Shown here piece after piece: positions 45,950 to 55,579 of a stretch of DNA of 64,000 nt; the first letter of the stretch is position 1, and the number at the start of each line of letters is the position of its first letter. This stretch comes from Paracoccaceae bacterium (lineage in GTDB: Bacteria > Pseudomonadota > Alphaproteobacteria > Rhodobacterales > Rhodobacteraceae). The notes under the pieces are model-generated. The model made no database searches. It was not told where the DNA came from and saw nothing but the letters and a program-made list of their open reading frames with translations. The translations under genes were made by a program, and so were the position numbers. Location: positions 28,493 to 92,492 of the forward strand of contig JAPPHA010000039.1 of the NCBI GenBank assembly GCA_028874915.1, in the 5' to 3' direction.

Positions 45950-47106
45950 TGTTCCACTCCCCTCACCGCCATCGCGGCGCGCACCCTTGCCGCCGTTCGT
46001 TCCGGGTCAGCGAACAAACGCGCGTCGTTGGCCAATCTGACGATGTCTGCAAGGTGGCAAGTGGACCGGGCGCTCTCCTGCCCGCCCACCATCGTGAAAT
46101 GATCCTGGTGCCCATCGAGATAGGCAAGAAACACCACCCCGGTTTTGTAGAACCGCGTGGGCGCCTTGAAAATGTGCCTTGACAGGGGAACGGTCGGCGC
46201 GAACGTCTCGTGATACGCTGCGAGGTCTTTCGAACCGAGGTGGGACAACGCCCGCGATGCCGCCGCGGCGATCGGATCGAAAATGCCGAGCAGTGCATCA
46301 GAATAACCGCAGTCATCCCCGGCAATCAATTCGGGGTAGTTGAAGTCGTCGCCGGTGTACATCTTGACACCCTCCGGCAGGCGCCTGCGCATCGCGATTT
46401 CCTTTTCGGCGGAAAGAAGAGAGATCTTTATGCCGTCGACCTTGCTGGAGTTGCTGGACACGACATCGAGGCAGGTCTGCATTGCGGTCATGTGATCGTG
46501 AGACCCCCAGTAACCCGCGAGCGCCGGATCGAACATCTCTCCCAGCCAGTGCAGAATGGCGGGCTGGGAGAGTCCGCCAATGACGCGTGAATACACTCTG
46601 TCATAGTCGTCGGGACCGTCGGCAACTTTCGCGAGCGCGCGCGAAGCCATGAGAATGACCCGCGAACCCGCCGATTCGACGGCCTCGCACTGCATTTCGT
46701 AGGCGGCGATCACGTCATCAACGGTGGTGGTCGAGTCGGGAATCAGGTGGTCGGTTCCGGCACCTGAAGCGATGAGGTGGCCGCCCCGCCTGGCAATCTC
46801 GGTGGATCTTCCGATGAGTTCCAGCGACGTGTTCCAATCCAGTCCCATACCGCGTTGAGCGGTATCCATGGCCTCTGCGACTCCCAACCCGAGCGACCAA
46901 AGATGCTCACGGAACGCCAATGTCCTGTCCCAGTCGAGCGACGTGTCCAGCCACGGGTCGTTGTTCGCGAGTGGGTCTGAGACAACATGCGCGGCGGCAT
47001 AGGCTGTCCGGGTCCAGCGACCCACGCTTTCGACGCGCGGAGCACCGGAGAGCGTGACGGTTTCGACCCCGCCATCGGCAACGGGAAGCGAGACGGTTGC
47101 TGTCAT
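45946..47106 (-). CDS. DUF993 protein (dihydrodipicolinate-synthase-like aldolase family)
   Basis: A 386-residue protein of the DUF993 family, which is distantly related to the DHDPS/NAL class I aldolases. It contains GLGVAEAMDTAQRGMGLDW, an AGTDHL segment, a candidate Schiff-base lysine in KVDGIKISLL, then GDDFNYPELIAGD. If the aldolase fold is active it would cleave or form a carbon-carbon bond in a keto-acid or keto-sugar. It lies between the Gfo/Idh gene (3 bases away) and the isomerase gene (overlapping), so these three act in one pathway. The reaction is not known. Confidence 0.82.
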   Translation of the reverse strand: MTATVSLPVADGGVETVTLSGAPRVESVGRWTRTAYAAAHVVSDPLANNDPWLDTSLDWDRTLAFREHLWSLGLGVAEAMDTAQRGMGLDWNTSLELIGRSTEIARRGGHLIASGAGTDHLIPDSTTTVDDVIAAYEMQCEAVESAGSRVILMASRALAKVADGPDDYDRVYSRVIGGLSQPAILHWLGEMFDPALAGYWGSHDHMTAMQTCLDVVSSNSSKVDGIKISLLSAEKEIAMRRRLPEGVKMYTGDDFNYPELIAGDDCGYSDALLGIFDPIAAAASRALSHLGSKDLAAYHETFAPTVPLSRHIFKAPTRFYKTGVVFLAYLDGHQDHFTMVGGQESARSTCHLADIVRLANDARLFADPERTAARVRAAMAVRGVEQ

Positions 47107-47109
47107 CGG

Positions 47110-48261
47110 TCAGATCTCCAGTGGAGGAACGTCGAACCAGCGACGTTCTTTCCAGCTTTGCATGCCGAGTTCGGCAAGTTGGACGCCTTTCGCGCCCTCT
47201 TCCAGGGTATAGCGCCAGGGACCGTCCTCGGCGACGTGGCGCAGGAATGCTTCCCACTGAATCTTGAAACCGTTGTCGAACTCTGCGTTGTCAGGAACGG
47301 ACTCCCACGCGTCGTAGAAGTCAATTGTTTTCGGTTGGTCGGGATTCCAGACAGGTTTCGGCGTGTTCATTCGGTGCTGAGTCACGCAAGAATGCAAACC
47401 TGCGACAGCGCTACCATGCGTTCCGTCAACCTGGAAGGTCACGAGATCATCCCGGCGCACGCGCACGCACCAACTCGAATTGATCTGCGCGACGATGCCG
47501 CCTTCGAGTTCGAATGTCGCGTAGGCCGCGTCGTCTGCCGTGACGTCGTAAGGGTCTCCGGATTCGTCCCAACGCTTGGCGATGTGCACCGCCCCGATGC
47601 AGCTGACGGCTCTGACCGGTGACACGACGTTGTCCAGGACATACCGCCAGTGGCACAGCATGTCGTATATGATTCCGCCGCCGTCTTCGGCCCGGTAATT
47701 CCAGCTCGGGCGCTGTGCTGGCACATGGTCTCCTTCGAAAACCCAATATCCGAATTCGCCTCTCACCGAGAGGATCCGTCCGAAGAAACCGGAATCACGA
47801 AGCCTTTTCAGCTTCAGCAACCCGGGGAGATCGAGCTTGTCGTGAACGATGCCATGCTTGACACCGGATTTCTTTGCAAACGCGGCGATTTCGACCGCCT
47901 TGTCCAGACGTTCGGCAACCGGCTTCTCGCAGTAGACATGCTTTCCAGCCTCGATCGCACGACGCAACAACGCGGGCCGCATGGCCGTCGAGGCCGCATC
48001 GAAGAAGATTTCGTCGTCGGGGTCGGCAAGGGCGGAATCGAGGTCGGTCGAATACCGTTCGACGCCATGCGCGATGGCCAATGCTTTGACCTTGTCCGCG
48101 TTGCGCCCGACCAGAATTGGATCCGGCACAAGGCGGCTTCCGTCAGAGAGCCGCAACCCGCCTCGATTCCGGATCGCGAGCACGGAGCGTATCAAGTGCT
48201 GGTTCGTTCCCATCCGCCCCGTCACTCCATGCATGACGATTCCGATACGCTTGCCATTCAT
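47110..48261 (-). CDS. Gfo/Idh/MocA-family NAD(P)-dependent oxidoreductase
   Basis: A 383-residue oxidoreductase; gaggaga upstream of the ATG supports the start. The N-terminal Rossmann fold begins IGIVMHGVTGRMGTNQHLI, and the family motif CEKPVA contains the catalytic lysine. The C-terminal alpha/beta domain has WNYRAEDGGGIIYDMLCHW with the usual histidine region. The family oxidises or reduces sugars, cyclitols and their derivatives. First gene of the left arm of the LacI-controlled region. Confidence 0.88.
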   Translation of the reverse strand: MNGKRIGIVMHGVTGRMGTNQHLIRSVLAIRNRGGLRLSDGSRLVPDPILVGRNADKVKALAIAHGVERYSTDLDSALADPDDEIFFDAASTAMRPALLRRAIEAGKHVYCEKPVAERLDKAVEIAAFAKKSGVKHGIVHDKLDLPGLLKLKRLRDSGFFGRILSVRGEFGYWVFEGDHVPAQRPSWNYRAEDGGGIIYDMLCHWRYVLDNVVSPVRAVSCIGAVHIAKRWDESGDPYDVTADDAAYATFELEGGIVAQINSSWCVRVRRDDLVTFQVDGTHGSAVAGLHSCVTQHRMNTPKPVWNPDQPKTIDFYDAWESVPDNAEFDNGFKIQWEAFLRHVAEDGPWRYTLEEGAKGVQLAELGMQSWKERRWFDVPPLEI

Positions 48262-49084
48262 CCGATCATCTCCTCGAACATCCTCTCACGGGGCCTCACG
48301 CGGTCCGAAAACGCGCCTTGGCCGCTTCGTGTTTATTGCGGTGGTCCCCGGAATTGGGATGGCCTTACCGTAGTCCACGGCCTGACTGCACACAACGATC
48401 TGACCTTGGGTAGGTGCCGTCCATTCTGCCGGTCAGTCGACTGACTCAAGATTGAATCCGCATGTTTCTCAGCCTGCCAGTTTGCTCGGGAATTGATCGT
48501 TCGGTTCGTGCTGCGCATGTGGACATGATGGCAAGGTCGGGATCGGAATCAGTTATGTCCGACCCAATCTCTCCTCGGCAGGCTGGCGCCGGATCGTTCT
48601 TTCCTCGATGCCGGTTCTGCACCCTTGGCCAGAATCGCTATCCGGGATCAGCAACCGTTCCATTCCCGGATCGGCACGACCGCCCGGTCCAGGCAGCAGC
48701 GTCCGGGCCCCGGCGCCGGGCATCAATGGCCGGCCCGCGGCGATCCCGTATTCGGCGGAACTGTTTTTGCAACGCGACGACAGGACGGCACAACAGGGAG
48801 GAAGGCGCAGGAAGTCGCAAGGACACCGTGCTTACGCCCGCTTCACGCGGCCCGTCGCGTTCTCTATGGTCGCGGAGGTTTCCCTCCTGAACTTCATACC
48901 TGTCTGCATTCGAGGACGGCTCTGCATCCCCGTACACCAACAGTTGCAGGGTGGTCGTCACCAAGAGCAGAACGGCCGGGACCGCGACAGGCATGCGGTC
49001 CCGCCGAAACATTCCAAAATGCCGGGTGTTTTCGGCATTACCCGCCTACCACGGAGCCCGAAGGCGACTTTTCGGCCCAGCGCT
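48262..49084. other. Non-coding stretch between Gfo/Idh gene and lacI-type gene
   Basis: About 820 bases. Overlapping frames on both strands lack motifs and ribosome-binding sites. The promoter of the Gfo/Idh operon should be near 48262-48450. No palindrome matching the LacI operators was seen here by eye. Confidence 0.4.
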
Positions 49085-50113
49085 TCAGATCGGTTTCGGC
49101 GCCGCTACGCTACCGCGTTCGATCGACGTTACCGGGAGAATGGTTGTTCTCGGAACAGTTGCGCCTGGGTCGGTCATCATCTTGATCAGGAGTTCGGCGC
49201 TCAGCCGGCCGACTCCGAACTGCTGTACCCGCACGGTCGTCAATCCGGGAGGAACGAGATTGAGAAACGGGATGTCATTGAATCCCGTGACCGACACATC
49301 TTCGGGGCATGTCAGTCCTCGCCTTCCCAATGCGTCAATTGCTCCAAGCGCGAGACGGTCGTTCGCGCAGGCAATGGCTGTGAACGCGAAGCGACCACCA
49401 AGAAGCAACTCGGCGCAACGGCGACCCTCTGATTCGTCATAGCGCGAAGCTTCCGCGACTGCGGCACCGGGCAATGCAAGACCGAGTTCACCCGTCGCTC
49501 GGCGAAACGCGCTCGCCCTTTTCCTGCCGGTCGATGTTGTCGCCGGCCCCGCCACATGCGCGATTCGGCGATGGCCGCAATCGTGGAGATGCTGCACCAT
49601 GAGGCGAATGCCCTCGGCATCGTCGTTGACGACGCTCGGAATCGACGACTTTTCGATCTCCCTGTTGGCGGTCACGATCGGCACATCTGCATAACCCGCC
49701 GCTTTGCTGCGGGAGTTTTCGCGTCGTGCGGCGACGTCGAGAATCCCGTCAACGCCCCGTTCCAGCAAGACATTGAACAGCGCGTCCTCCCTGCGCGGGT
49801 CGTCGTCGGTGTTGACGATGATCGGGGCATACCCGTGAGGCTCGAATACGCTCTCGGCGCCGCGTACGATCGCTGCGAACACGGTGTTCGTGATGTCGGG
49901 CAGCAACATGCCGACTATCATCGAGCGTCTTGTTCTCAATCCTCGAGCAATGTGGTTCTTTCTGTAGCCCATCCTGCGAGCCGCGGTGCAGACCCTGTCC
50001 ACGACTTCGCTGGTCAGCATTGTCCGTGTTCGCGGGTCAAGGGCACGCGACACTGTCGACACATCGACCTCGGTCTCGCGCGCGATGTCCTTGAGAGTCA
50101 CCGGCTTGTTCAT
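49085..50113 (-). CDS. LacI-family transcriptional regulator
   Basis: A 342-residue repressor starting at the ATG at 50113 (MNKPVTLKDIARETEVDVSTVSRAL); longer upstream frames are not family-like. Residues 5-55 are the LacI helix-turn-helix and hinge. The rest is the sugar-binding-protein-like domain (MIVGMLLPDITNTVFAAIVRGAE ... ANDRLALGAIDAL ... VSVTGFNDIPFLNLVPPGLTTV). It separates two divergent gene arms, and matching LacI-type operators lie in its upstream region. It is probably the pathway-specific repressor of the island and senses a sugar or cyclitol derivative. Confidence 0.93.
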   Translation of the reverse strand: MNKPVTLKDIARETEVDVSTVSRALDPRTRTMLTSEVVDRVCTAARRMGYRKNHIARGLRTRRSMIVGMLLPDITNTVFAAIVRGAESVFEPHGYAPIIVNTDDDPRREDALFNVLLERGVDGILDVAARRENSRSKAAGYADVPIVTANREIEKSSIPSVVNDDAEGIRLMVQHLHDCGHRRIAHVAGPATTSTGRKRASAFRRATGELGLALPGAAVAEASRYDESEGRRCAELLLGGRFAFTAIACANDRLALGAIDALGRRGLTCPEDVSVTGFNDIPFLNLVPPGLTTVRVQQFGVGRLSAELLIKMMTDPGATVPRTTILPVTSIERGSVAAPKPI

Positions 50114-50177
50114 CCGCCGTATTCCCCCTGCATCGCCACGGTGTTCAGGCACAGGATAACCGAAAGCAAGAAATGGC

Positions 50178-50245
50178 GCAATCGTTTGCACAAAATAGTG
50201 TTTGCACGTTGCCCATAAACAATTATAGTTAATGCAAACGATTGC
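50178..50245. promoter_or_regulatory. Two LacI-type operators
   Basis: gcaatcgtttgc at 50178-50189 and gcaaacgattgc at 50234-50245 are exact reverse complements of each other. Each is itself a near-palindrome centred on CG, the hallmark of LacI-family operators. Centres are 56 bases apart. They flank an AT-rich stretch (ataaacaattatagttaa) likely to hold the divergent promoters, so looping repression of both lacI and the right-arm operon is plausible. Confidence 0.75.
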
Positions 50246-50288
50246 GCCAGAATAGAACAGACTGACCAGGCTTTGGGGGGGACAGACG

Positions 50289-50814
50289 ATGACGAAAGCG
50301 GTCGACTCAGTTGATTCTGCCAAACCAATCGTACGCGAAAAGTCGGTTTCTGCGGCGAAATGCGGCCTCCTTGAGCCACGGCCGATTTCGGCGATGCCGG
50401 TACCGTCACTGTCGACGAACCTACGGCACTTGGCGGAAGTGATCCGGGCTCCTCGCCGTTGCACGGAGTTGCGGCGGCGCCCTGGGCCTGCAATTCGGCA
50501 ACGCCCGGGCACGTCGCAGAGGAATGGGACTCTGCCCCGAACGCTCCGATTTTGGCGCCGCGTTCACGATTGACCTGTGCGGTCGATCCGGAATCCGCGG
50601 AGTCGTTCCCTGCGTCGGTAACGTGATGGTGGAAGCGCACGTAACTGTCGAAGAAAGCCCAGAGCGCATCCGCGAGGTGGCCGACGAAAACGAAACGAGG
50701 TGCCCAGTCGACAGTCTCGTCAAGGATGCCGACGTCTGCATCGAAACTGTCTTGCTACGCGGGACTCCAGCCCGTTGCCGGACCACGCGACAATTGGAAG
50801 GGAACTCTCGATGA
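50289..50814 (+). pseudogene. OsmC-family gene with frameshifts
   Basis: An OsmC/Ohr-like protein can be reconstructed only by joining three frames. The first gives the N-terminus from 50289 (MTKAVDSVDSAKPIVREKS). The second gives DFGDAGTVTVDEPTALGGSD and HGVAAAPWACNSATPGHVAEE (about 50388-50520). The third, from 50524, gives MGLCPERSDFGAAFTIDL, NVMVEAHVTVEESPERIREV and RCPVDSLVKDADVCIET. Joins fall near 50345-50388 and 50520. Intact members are peroxidases or small-molecule-binding proteins of about 170 residues. It is first in the right arm, directly after the LacI operators. The frameshifts could be genuine decay or assembly errors. Confidence 0.75.
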
Positions 50815-51773
50815 GCGATTTGAGAATCGGCTGGATCGGCATCGGCCGCATGGGATTTCCGATGGTCGAGCGCCTGTTGAACGCGGGCAACGAAGTGCGG
50901 ATTTGGAATCGAACCCGGTCGAAGGCTGAGCCGCTGGCAGCAAAGGGTGCGACGCTCGTCGACAGCCCGCGTAACCTTGCCACCGTCGACGTTCTCTGCA
51001 CCATGGTCTCGACGGGAAAGGATGTCGAACAGGTCTATTTCGGCGAGAACGGCGTGCTGTCGGGGAACGAAACACCCGGGATCTTTCTCGACTGCTCCTC
51101 AATCGGCGTGCAGCAGTCAGCCGAACTTCGCGTCAGGCTCGCGCGACGCGGGGCGGTTCTGGTCGCCGCGCCGGTGAGCGGCAACGCGAAATGCATCAGG
51201 GCGGGCAAGATGAGCGCGGTCGTTTCCGGGCCGCGCGACGCCTTCGACAAGGTCGAACCCATCATCGCTGCCATGGCCGCCAAGGGAGTCTCCTACGTCG
51301 GCGAAGGCGAACTGGCGAGATTCTGCAAGATTGCGCACAACGTCTTTCTCGGTGTCGTTACCCAGAATCTTGCCGAGATCACGGTTCTTGCGGAAAAGGC
51401 CGGCGTTCCGCGCCATGCCCTGTTGGATTTCATGAACAACTCGGTCATGGGATCGATTTTCACTCGCTACAAGACCAACGCGCTGGTCAACCTCGACTGG
51501 ACGACAACGTTCACGCCGTTGCTGCTGCGCAAGGATCTGGATCTCGGCCTGGCCGCGGGCCGTGACCTGGACGTGCACATGCCGGTGACCGCCGCCACGC
51601 GCGAGGCGTTGCAGTCCCATTTCGGCGCGGCGAGCCTTCGGGATGATCCGGATACATACCTGCAGCAGGACTTCGCCGCATTGCTTGAAACCGTCGCTCT
51701 TGCCTCCGGCCTCGAGCTTGAGAGCGAGAACATCCACTGCCCGACCGGGCTTGAAATTCCGCAGGCCACGTGA
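50811..51773 (+). CDS. NAD(P)-dependent beta-hydroxyacid dehydrogenase (3-hydroxyisobutyrate dehydrogenase family)
   Basis: A 320-residue enzyme from the ATG at 50811, after ggaaggga. The Rossmann motif is GWIGIGRMGFPMVERLL, the substrate-binding motif is PVSGNAKCIRAGKMSAVVSG, and the catalytic lysine is in ARFCKIAHNVFLG, all standard for the beta-hydroxyacid dehydrogenase family. It oxidises a 3-hydroxy acid (hydroxyisobutyrate, tartronate semialdehyde or similar) with NAD(P). The preceding OsmC remnant overlaps it by four bases. It is the first intact gene of the right arm. Confidence 0.9.
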   Translation: MSDLRIGWIGIGRMGFPMVERLLNAGNEVRIWNRTRSKAEPLAAKGATLVDSPRNLATVDVLCTMVSTGKDVEQVYFGENGVLSGNETPGIFLDCSSIGVQQSAELRVRLARRGAVLVAAPVSGNAKCIRAGKMSAVVSGPRDAFDKVEPIIAAMAAKGVSYVGEGELARFCKIAHNVFLGVVTQNLAEITVLAEKAGVPRHALLDFMNNSVMGSIFTRYKTNALVNLDWTTTFTPLLLRKDLDLGLAAGRDLDVHMPVTAATREALQSHFGAASLRDDPDTYLQQDFAALLETVALASGLELESENIHCPTGLEIPQAT

Positions 51774-51890
51774 TGACAGTTTCAAGAAAGCCGCGCGCCG
51801 CGTTCGTCACCGCAAACGCAGCGACGCACATAGGGTTCAGGGCACATTTTTTGTGCCGGGACCCTCAACCATCAGCATAGGAGACAGACA

Positions 51891-53162
51891 ATGAAGACAT
51901 CCAAGGCAATTGTGGTGACCATTGCCGCGACGCTCGCGGCGACGGCATCGACGGCAGAAATCAAGATTGGTGCGTCCTTGCCGTTGACGGGATCGTTCTC
52001 GATCGCAGGGTCCAAGCACGAACAGGGTTACGAGCTTTGCGTCGACTTGATCAACCAGCGCGGAGGCATTCTCGGCGAGCAAGTCAAACTGATCATCTCC
52101 GACAACAGATCGGATCCGGCCACGGCAATCAACCAGTTCGAGAGATTCATCAATGTCGACCAGGTCGACGCGGTTTTCGGCACGTTCTCGTCTCGCCTGA
52201 GCTTCCCGGTCGCGAATATTCTGGAGAAGAACGGTTACGTACACCCGCTGCCTGCGGGCGGCGCGCTGAGGATATACACCCAGGGACACGAAAGGGTCTT
52301 CTATTTCCAGCCCAACGCTGCCGAATACGTCGGTGCCACACTGCAGGGCGTCATCGAGGACCTGGTCCCCGCCGACAACAGGCCCACGACCGCAGCCGTG
52401 GTCGCTGCTGACGATTTCTTCGCGAACGCAATCGAAGCCGGGCTGCTCGGAACCAAGGTCACCGACCCTGGGGACGGAAGCCTTGTCGAGGACATGGCAC
52501 CGGGTTTCCTTGTCGATACCGGAATCGAAATCGTCTATTCCGAGAAATGGCCTGAGGAAGGCTTCAACGACTGGATCAATCTTGCGAATTCAATCAAGCG
52601 CTCCGGTGCGGAACTAATCGTGGCGCTGACCGCGTCCGCTGAAGAGACCGTGCAGATAACGCGCGCCCTGCAGACCGTCCGGGCCGAACCGAAGATGGTC
52701 TATTACAGCCAGGGAACGCAGTCGGAGTTCTACGAAGGAACCGGCGACGCATCCGAATCCGTCATGACACACACGTCGTGGCACCCCGAGGTTCCCTTTT
52801 CCGGCGTCCTCGCCGGTGAGGAATTCACAAACCAGGATTTCGTCGACGCGTTCAAGGCGAAGTTCGAGGAAATGCCCGACGAGGACAGCGCAATTCCCTT
52901 TGCGGTCTGCCAAGGCATCGAACAATCCATCCTCGGCGCCGGTTCGACCGACAACGGCGAAATGGCCGCGTGGCTCAAGGCGCGTACCAATGACGACCCG
53001 GTCCGCACGATCCTTGGCCGGTTCTCATGGGATTCGCGAGGACTGGCGATCGACAAGCCTTTCCTGATGGCTCAGTGGAACGGCGGTGAACTCCAGTTCA
53101 TCTATCCGACAGACGAGTTCCCTGGCGTCGCGATGATGTCCTATCCAAAGCAGGGATTCTGA
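51891..53162 (+). CDS. Periplasmic substrate-binding protein of the second Liv-type transporter
   Basis: A 423-residue binding protein with a signal peptide of about 22 residues (MKTSKAIVVTIAATLAATASTA) before EIKIGASLPLTGSFSIAG. The Peripla_BP_6 fold includes FGTFSSRLSFPVANIL and ERVFYFQPNAAEYVG. A ggagac precedes the start. It delivers the unknown island substrate to the permeases encoded downstream. Relatives of this subfamily often bind aromatic or hydroxylated carboxylates, which is only suggestive. Confidence 0.92.
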   Translation: MKTSKAIVVTIAATLAATASTAEIKIGASLPLTGSFSIAGSKHEQGYELCVDLINQRGGILGEQVKLIISDNRSDPATAINQFERFINVDQVDAVFGTFSSRLSFPVANILEKNGYVHPLPAGGALRIYTQGHERVFYFQPNAAEYVGATLQGVIEDLVPADNRPTTAAVVAADDFFANAIEAGLLGTKVTDPGDGSLVEDMAPGFLVDTGIEIVYSEKWPEEGFNDWINLANSIKRSGAELIVALTASAEETVQITRALQTVRAEPKMVYYSQGTQSEFYEGTGDASESVMTHTSWHPEVPFSGVLAGEEFTNQDFVDAFKAKFEEMPDEDSAIPFAVCQGIEQSILGAGSTDNGEMAAWLKARTNDDPVRTILGRFSWDSRGLAIDKPFLMAQWNGGELQFIYPTDEFPGVAMMSYPKQGF

Positions 53163-53233
53163 TTGAAGCAGTGCCCGTCCCAGAATCGCCGGGGACGGGC
53201 ACAATCTCCGAAGGCGGACTGCGGGTTGAGAGA

Positions 53234-53980
53234 ATGCTGGACGTCAAAGGCCTCAGCAAAAACTTCGGAGGAATCAAGGCTGTCGACAATTGCAGTTTCG
53301 TTGCCGAGGCCGGATTGATCACTGCACTGATCGGTCCGAATGGTGCCGGCAAGACAACCGCATTCAACTGCATCAGCCGAACCATGGTACCGACCTTGGG
53401 CGAGGTTTGGTTGGACGGCGAGCGTATTGACCAGCTGCGTCCGCATCGGATTACCGCACGCGGATTGTCTCGCACGTTTCAGATTTCTCGAAACCTTGCC
53501 GACATGAGTGTCCTGGAAAACGTCATTTGCCAGTCCAAGATTCGGGGTTGGCGCGACCTGTTCAAGCCGGCGATGAGCTCAGACGAAATCGACAAGGCGC
53601 TCGGCATTCTCGAATTCCTCGGGATCACGCGGATCGCACACGAGGACGGGTCCAATCTGAGCTACGGCCAGAAGAAGCTGATGGACCTGGCAGCGCTGCT
53701 GATGAGCGATCCCAAGATTATACTTCTCGACGAACCTGCCGGCGGCGTGAATCCGACATTGCTCGAGGAAATCATCGGGCACATTCGAAAGCTCAACGAG
53801 CAAGGCCTGACGGTGCTGATCGTGGAACACAACATGGATCTGATTATGCGCCTTTCACATCGGGTCGTCGTCATGTCCCAAGGTCAAGTGATTGCGGAAG
53901 GAACGCCGGAAGAAGTTCAAAACGACCCGATAGTTCTCGATGCCTATCTCGGTGGAGACCAAGAGAACGGCAATGGCTAA
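53234..53980 (+). CDS. ABC transporter ATP-binding protein (LivG family)
   Basis: A 248-residue ATPase from the ATG at 53234; the longer frame from 53171 adds a Pro/Gly-rich stretch. Walker A GPNGAGKTT, the LivG insert GLSRTFQISRNLADMSV, signature NLSYGQKKLMDLAALLM (serine-tyrosine-glycine variant) and Walker B IILLDEPAGGVN, then IVEHNMDLI. It overlaps the start of the LivF gene by eight bases. Confidence 0.92.
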   Translation: MLDVKGLSKNFGGIKAVDNCSFVAEAGLITALIGPNGAGKTTAFNCISRTMVPTLGEVWLDGERIDQLRPHRITARGLSRTFQISRNLADMSVLENVICQSKIRGWRDLFKPAMSSDEIDKALGILEFLGITRIAHEDGSNLSYGQKKLMDLAALLMSDPKIILLDEPAGGVNPTLLEEIIGHIRKLNEQGLTVLIVEHNMDLIMRLSHRVVVMSQGQVIAEGTPEEVQNDPIVLDAYLGGDQENGNG

Positions 53981-54701
53981 CCTACTTGAAGTCAGGGATG
54001 TCGTTGCCGGCTACGGGAACGGACCGGCAATTCTGAACGGAGCGAGCCTGTCGGTCCAGCCGGGCAAGGTCCATTGCATTATCGGCCCGAACGGGGCCGG
54101 CAAGTCGACGCTGTTGAAAGCGATCGTGGGCATGTTGAGGCTTCGCGAAGGCGACGTGGTTTTCAAGGGCAATTCCTTGAAAGGTCTTCGGCCTGACCAG
54201 GTATTGCGCAGGGGAATCTGTTTTGTTCCCCAGGAGCGAGCCCTGTTTCCCAAGATGACAGTGCGCGAGAATTTGCGCATGGGCGGGTTTTCCATGGCCG
54301 ACAAAGCGGCACTCGAGAACCGGATCGACATGATCGAGGAGCGGTTTTCGATACTGAAGGAGCGGAGGGATCTGCCAGCGGAAACGCTGTCCGGTGGCCA
54401 GCAGCAGACACTGGCGATGGCGCGCACGATGATCCTGAAACCGGAAATCGTGATGCTCGACGAGCCCTCGCTCGGACTTGCGCCCAAGATCGTGAGGGAG
54501 GTTTTCAAGATCGTGCAGATCATGTCCGAAGAAGGCATCACCATTCTTCTCGTCGAACAAAACGCATTGATGGGCCTCAAGTACGCCAACTGGGGCGTCG
54601 TCCTTGACCTTGGCCGGACACTGTTTGAGGGCCCTGCCGACAAGGTGCTCGGCGACCCGCGCATCCAGGAACTGTACCTCGGAGGCAGAAGGGCTGCATG
54701 A
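53973..54701 (+). CDS. ABC transporter ATP-binding protein (LivF family)
   Basis: A 242-residue ATPase starting MANLLEVRDVVAGYGNGPAIL at 53973. Walker A GPNGAGKST, signature TLSGGQQQTLAMARTM, Walker B IVMLDEPSLGLAP and LLVEQNALMGL are intact. Its TGA overlaps the ATG of the LivH gene (ATGA). Confidence 0.92.
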   Translation: MANLLEVRDVVAGYGNGPAILNGASLSVQPGKVHCIIGPNGAGKSTLLKAIVGMLRLREGDVVFKGNSLKGLRPDQVLRRGICFVPQERALFPKMTVRENLRMGGFSMADKAALENRIDMIEERFSILKERRDLPAETLSGGQQQTLAMARTMILKPEIVMLDEPSLGLAPKIVREVFKIVQIMSEEGITILLVEQNALMGLKYANWGVVLDLGRTLFEGPADKVLGDPRIQELYLGGRRAA

Positions 54702-55579
54702 TTATCGACATCATCCAGATTCTTGCGCTCGGCATCTCTCTGGGCGGCGTCTACGCGCTCATGGGATCGGGTCTGAGCCTCGTGTTCGGTGTCATGCGCA
54801 TCGTGAATCTCGCCCATCCCGCCATGATCATGGGTGGTGCCTACGTCGCCTACTGGGCCTTCCGCCTGGCCGGCGCCGATCCAATCGCGATGCTGCCGGT
54901 CGCCGTGCTGATCCTCGCCGCGACGGGGCTCGTGCTTTACAAGCTCGTATTCGAACGTGAGGCGCAGTCGGCACGATATTCCGAAATGACCGTGCTGCTG
55001 ACTTTTGCCCTGGCGATGGTGGTCGAAGGACTGCTTGGCGCGATGTTCACCAATACGCAGCGTATCACTTCGCCGGAATACGCTACAGACGCGTATTTTG
55101 TGGGCGACGTGTTCGTACCCAAGGGACAGTTGTTCGCGGCCGTCACGTCGGTTGCCATCATCTCGGCCCTCGCACTCTTCCTGAAATACTCACGGTTCGG
55201 CAACGCGATCCGGGCGACCACGCAGAACCGGGAAGCAGCACAGCTGCTGGGCGTCAACGTGAACCATGTATGCCTTGTGAGCTTCGCCATCGGCGTCGGT
55301 CTTGCTGGCGCCGCAGGAGCTCTGGTGTCTTTCGTGTTCTCGTTCTTTCCGTCGAAACACTGGGAATGGATCGTGATCCTGATGTCACTCGTCGTCCTCG
55401 GCGGCATGGGTTCCGTGCTTGGCACGGTGCTGGCGGCATTCATTCTGGCCACGGCGTCAGTCTTCGTCGGGTTCTACTTCGGCGCTACATGGTCGACGCT
55501 CACGTTTTTCGTTGCGCTTTTCGTGGTGTTGCTCGTTCGGCCCCAGGGAATCTTCGGCGAAAAACCGGAGTTGGCATGA
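54698..55579 (+). CDS. ABC transporter permease (LivH family)
   Basis: A 293-residue permease with about eight membrane helices. The LivH signature LGGVYALMGSGLSLVFGVMR and IVNLAHPAMIMGGAYVAYW open the protein; the ATPase-contact loop is FGNAIRATTQNREAAQLLGV. It overlaps the upstream LivF stop and the downstream LivM start, so the transporter genes are translated as a coupled set. Confidence 0.92.
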   Translation: MIIDIIQILALGISLGGVYALMGSGLSLVFGVMRIVNLAHPAMIMGGAYVAYWAFRLAGADPIAMLPVAVLILAATGLVLYKLVFEREAQSARYSEMTVLLTFALAMVVEGLLGAMFTNTQRITSPEYATDAYFVGDVFVPKGQLFAAVTSVAIISALALFLKYSRFGNAIRATTQNREAAQLLGVNVNHVCLVSFAIGVGLAGAAGALVSFVFSFFPSKHWEWIVILMSLVVLGGMGSVLGTVLAAFILATASVFVGFYFGATWSTLTFFVALFVVLLVRPQGIFGEKPELA

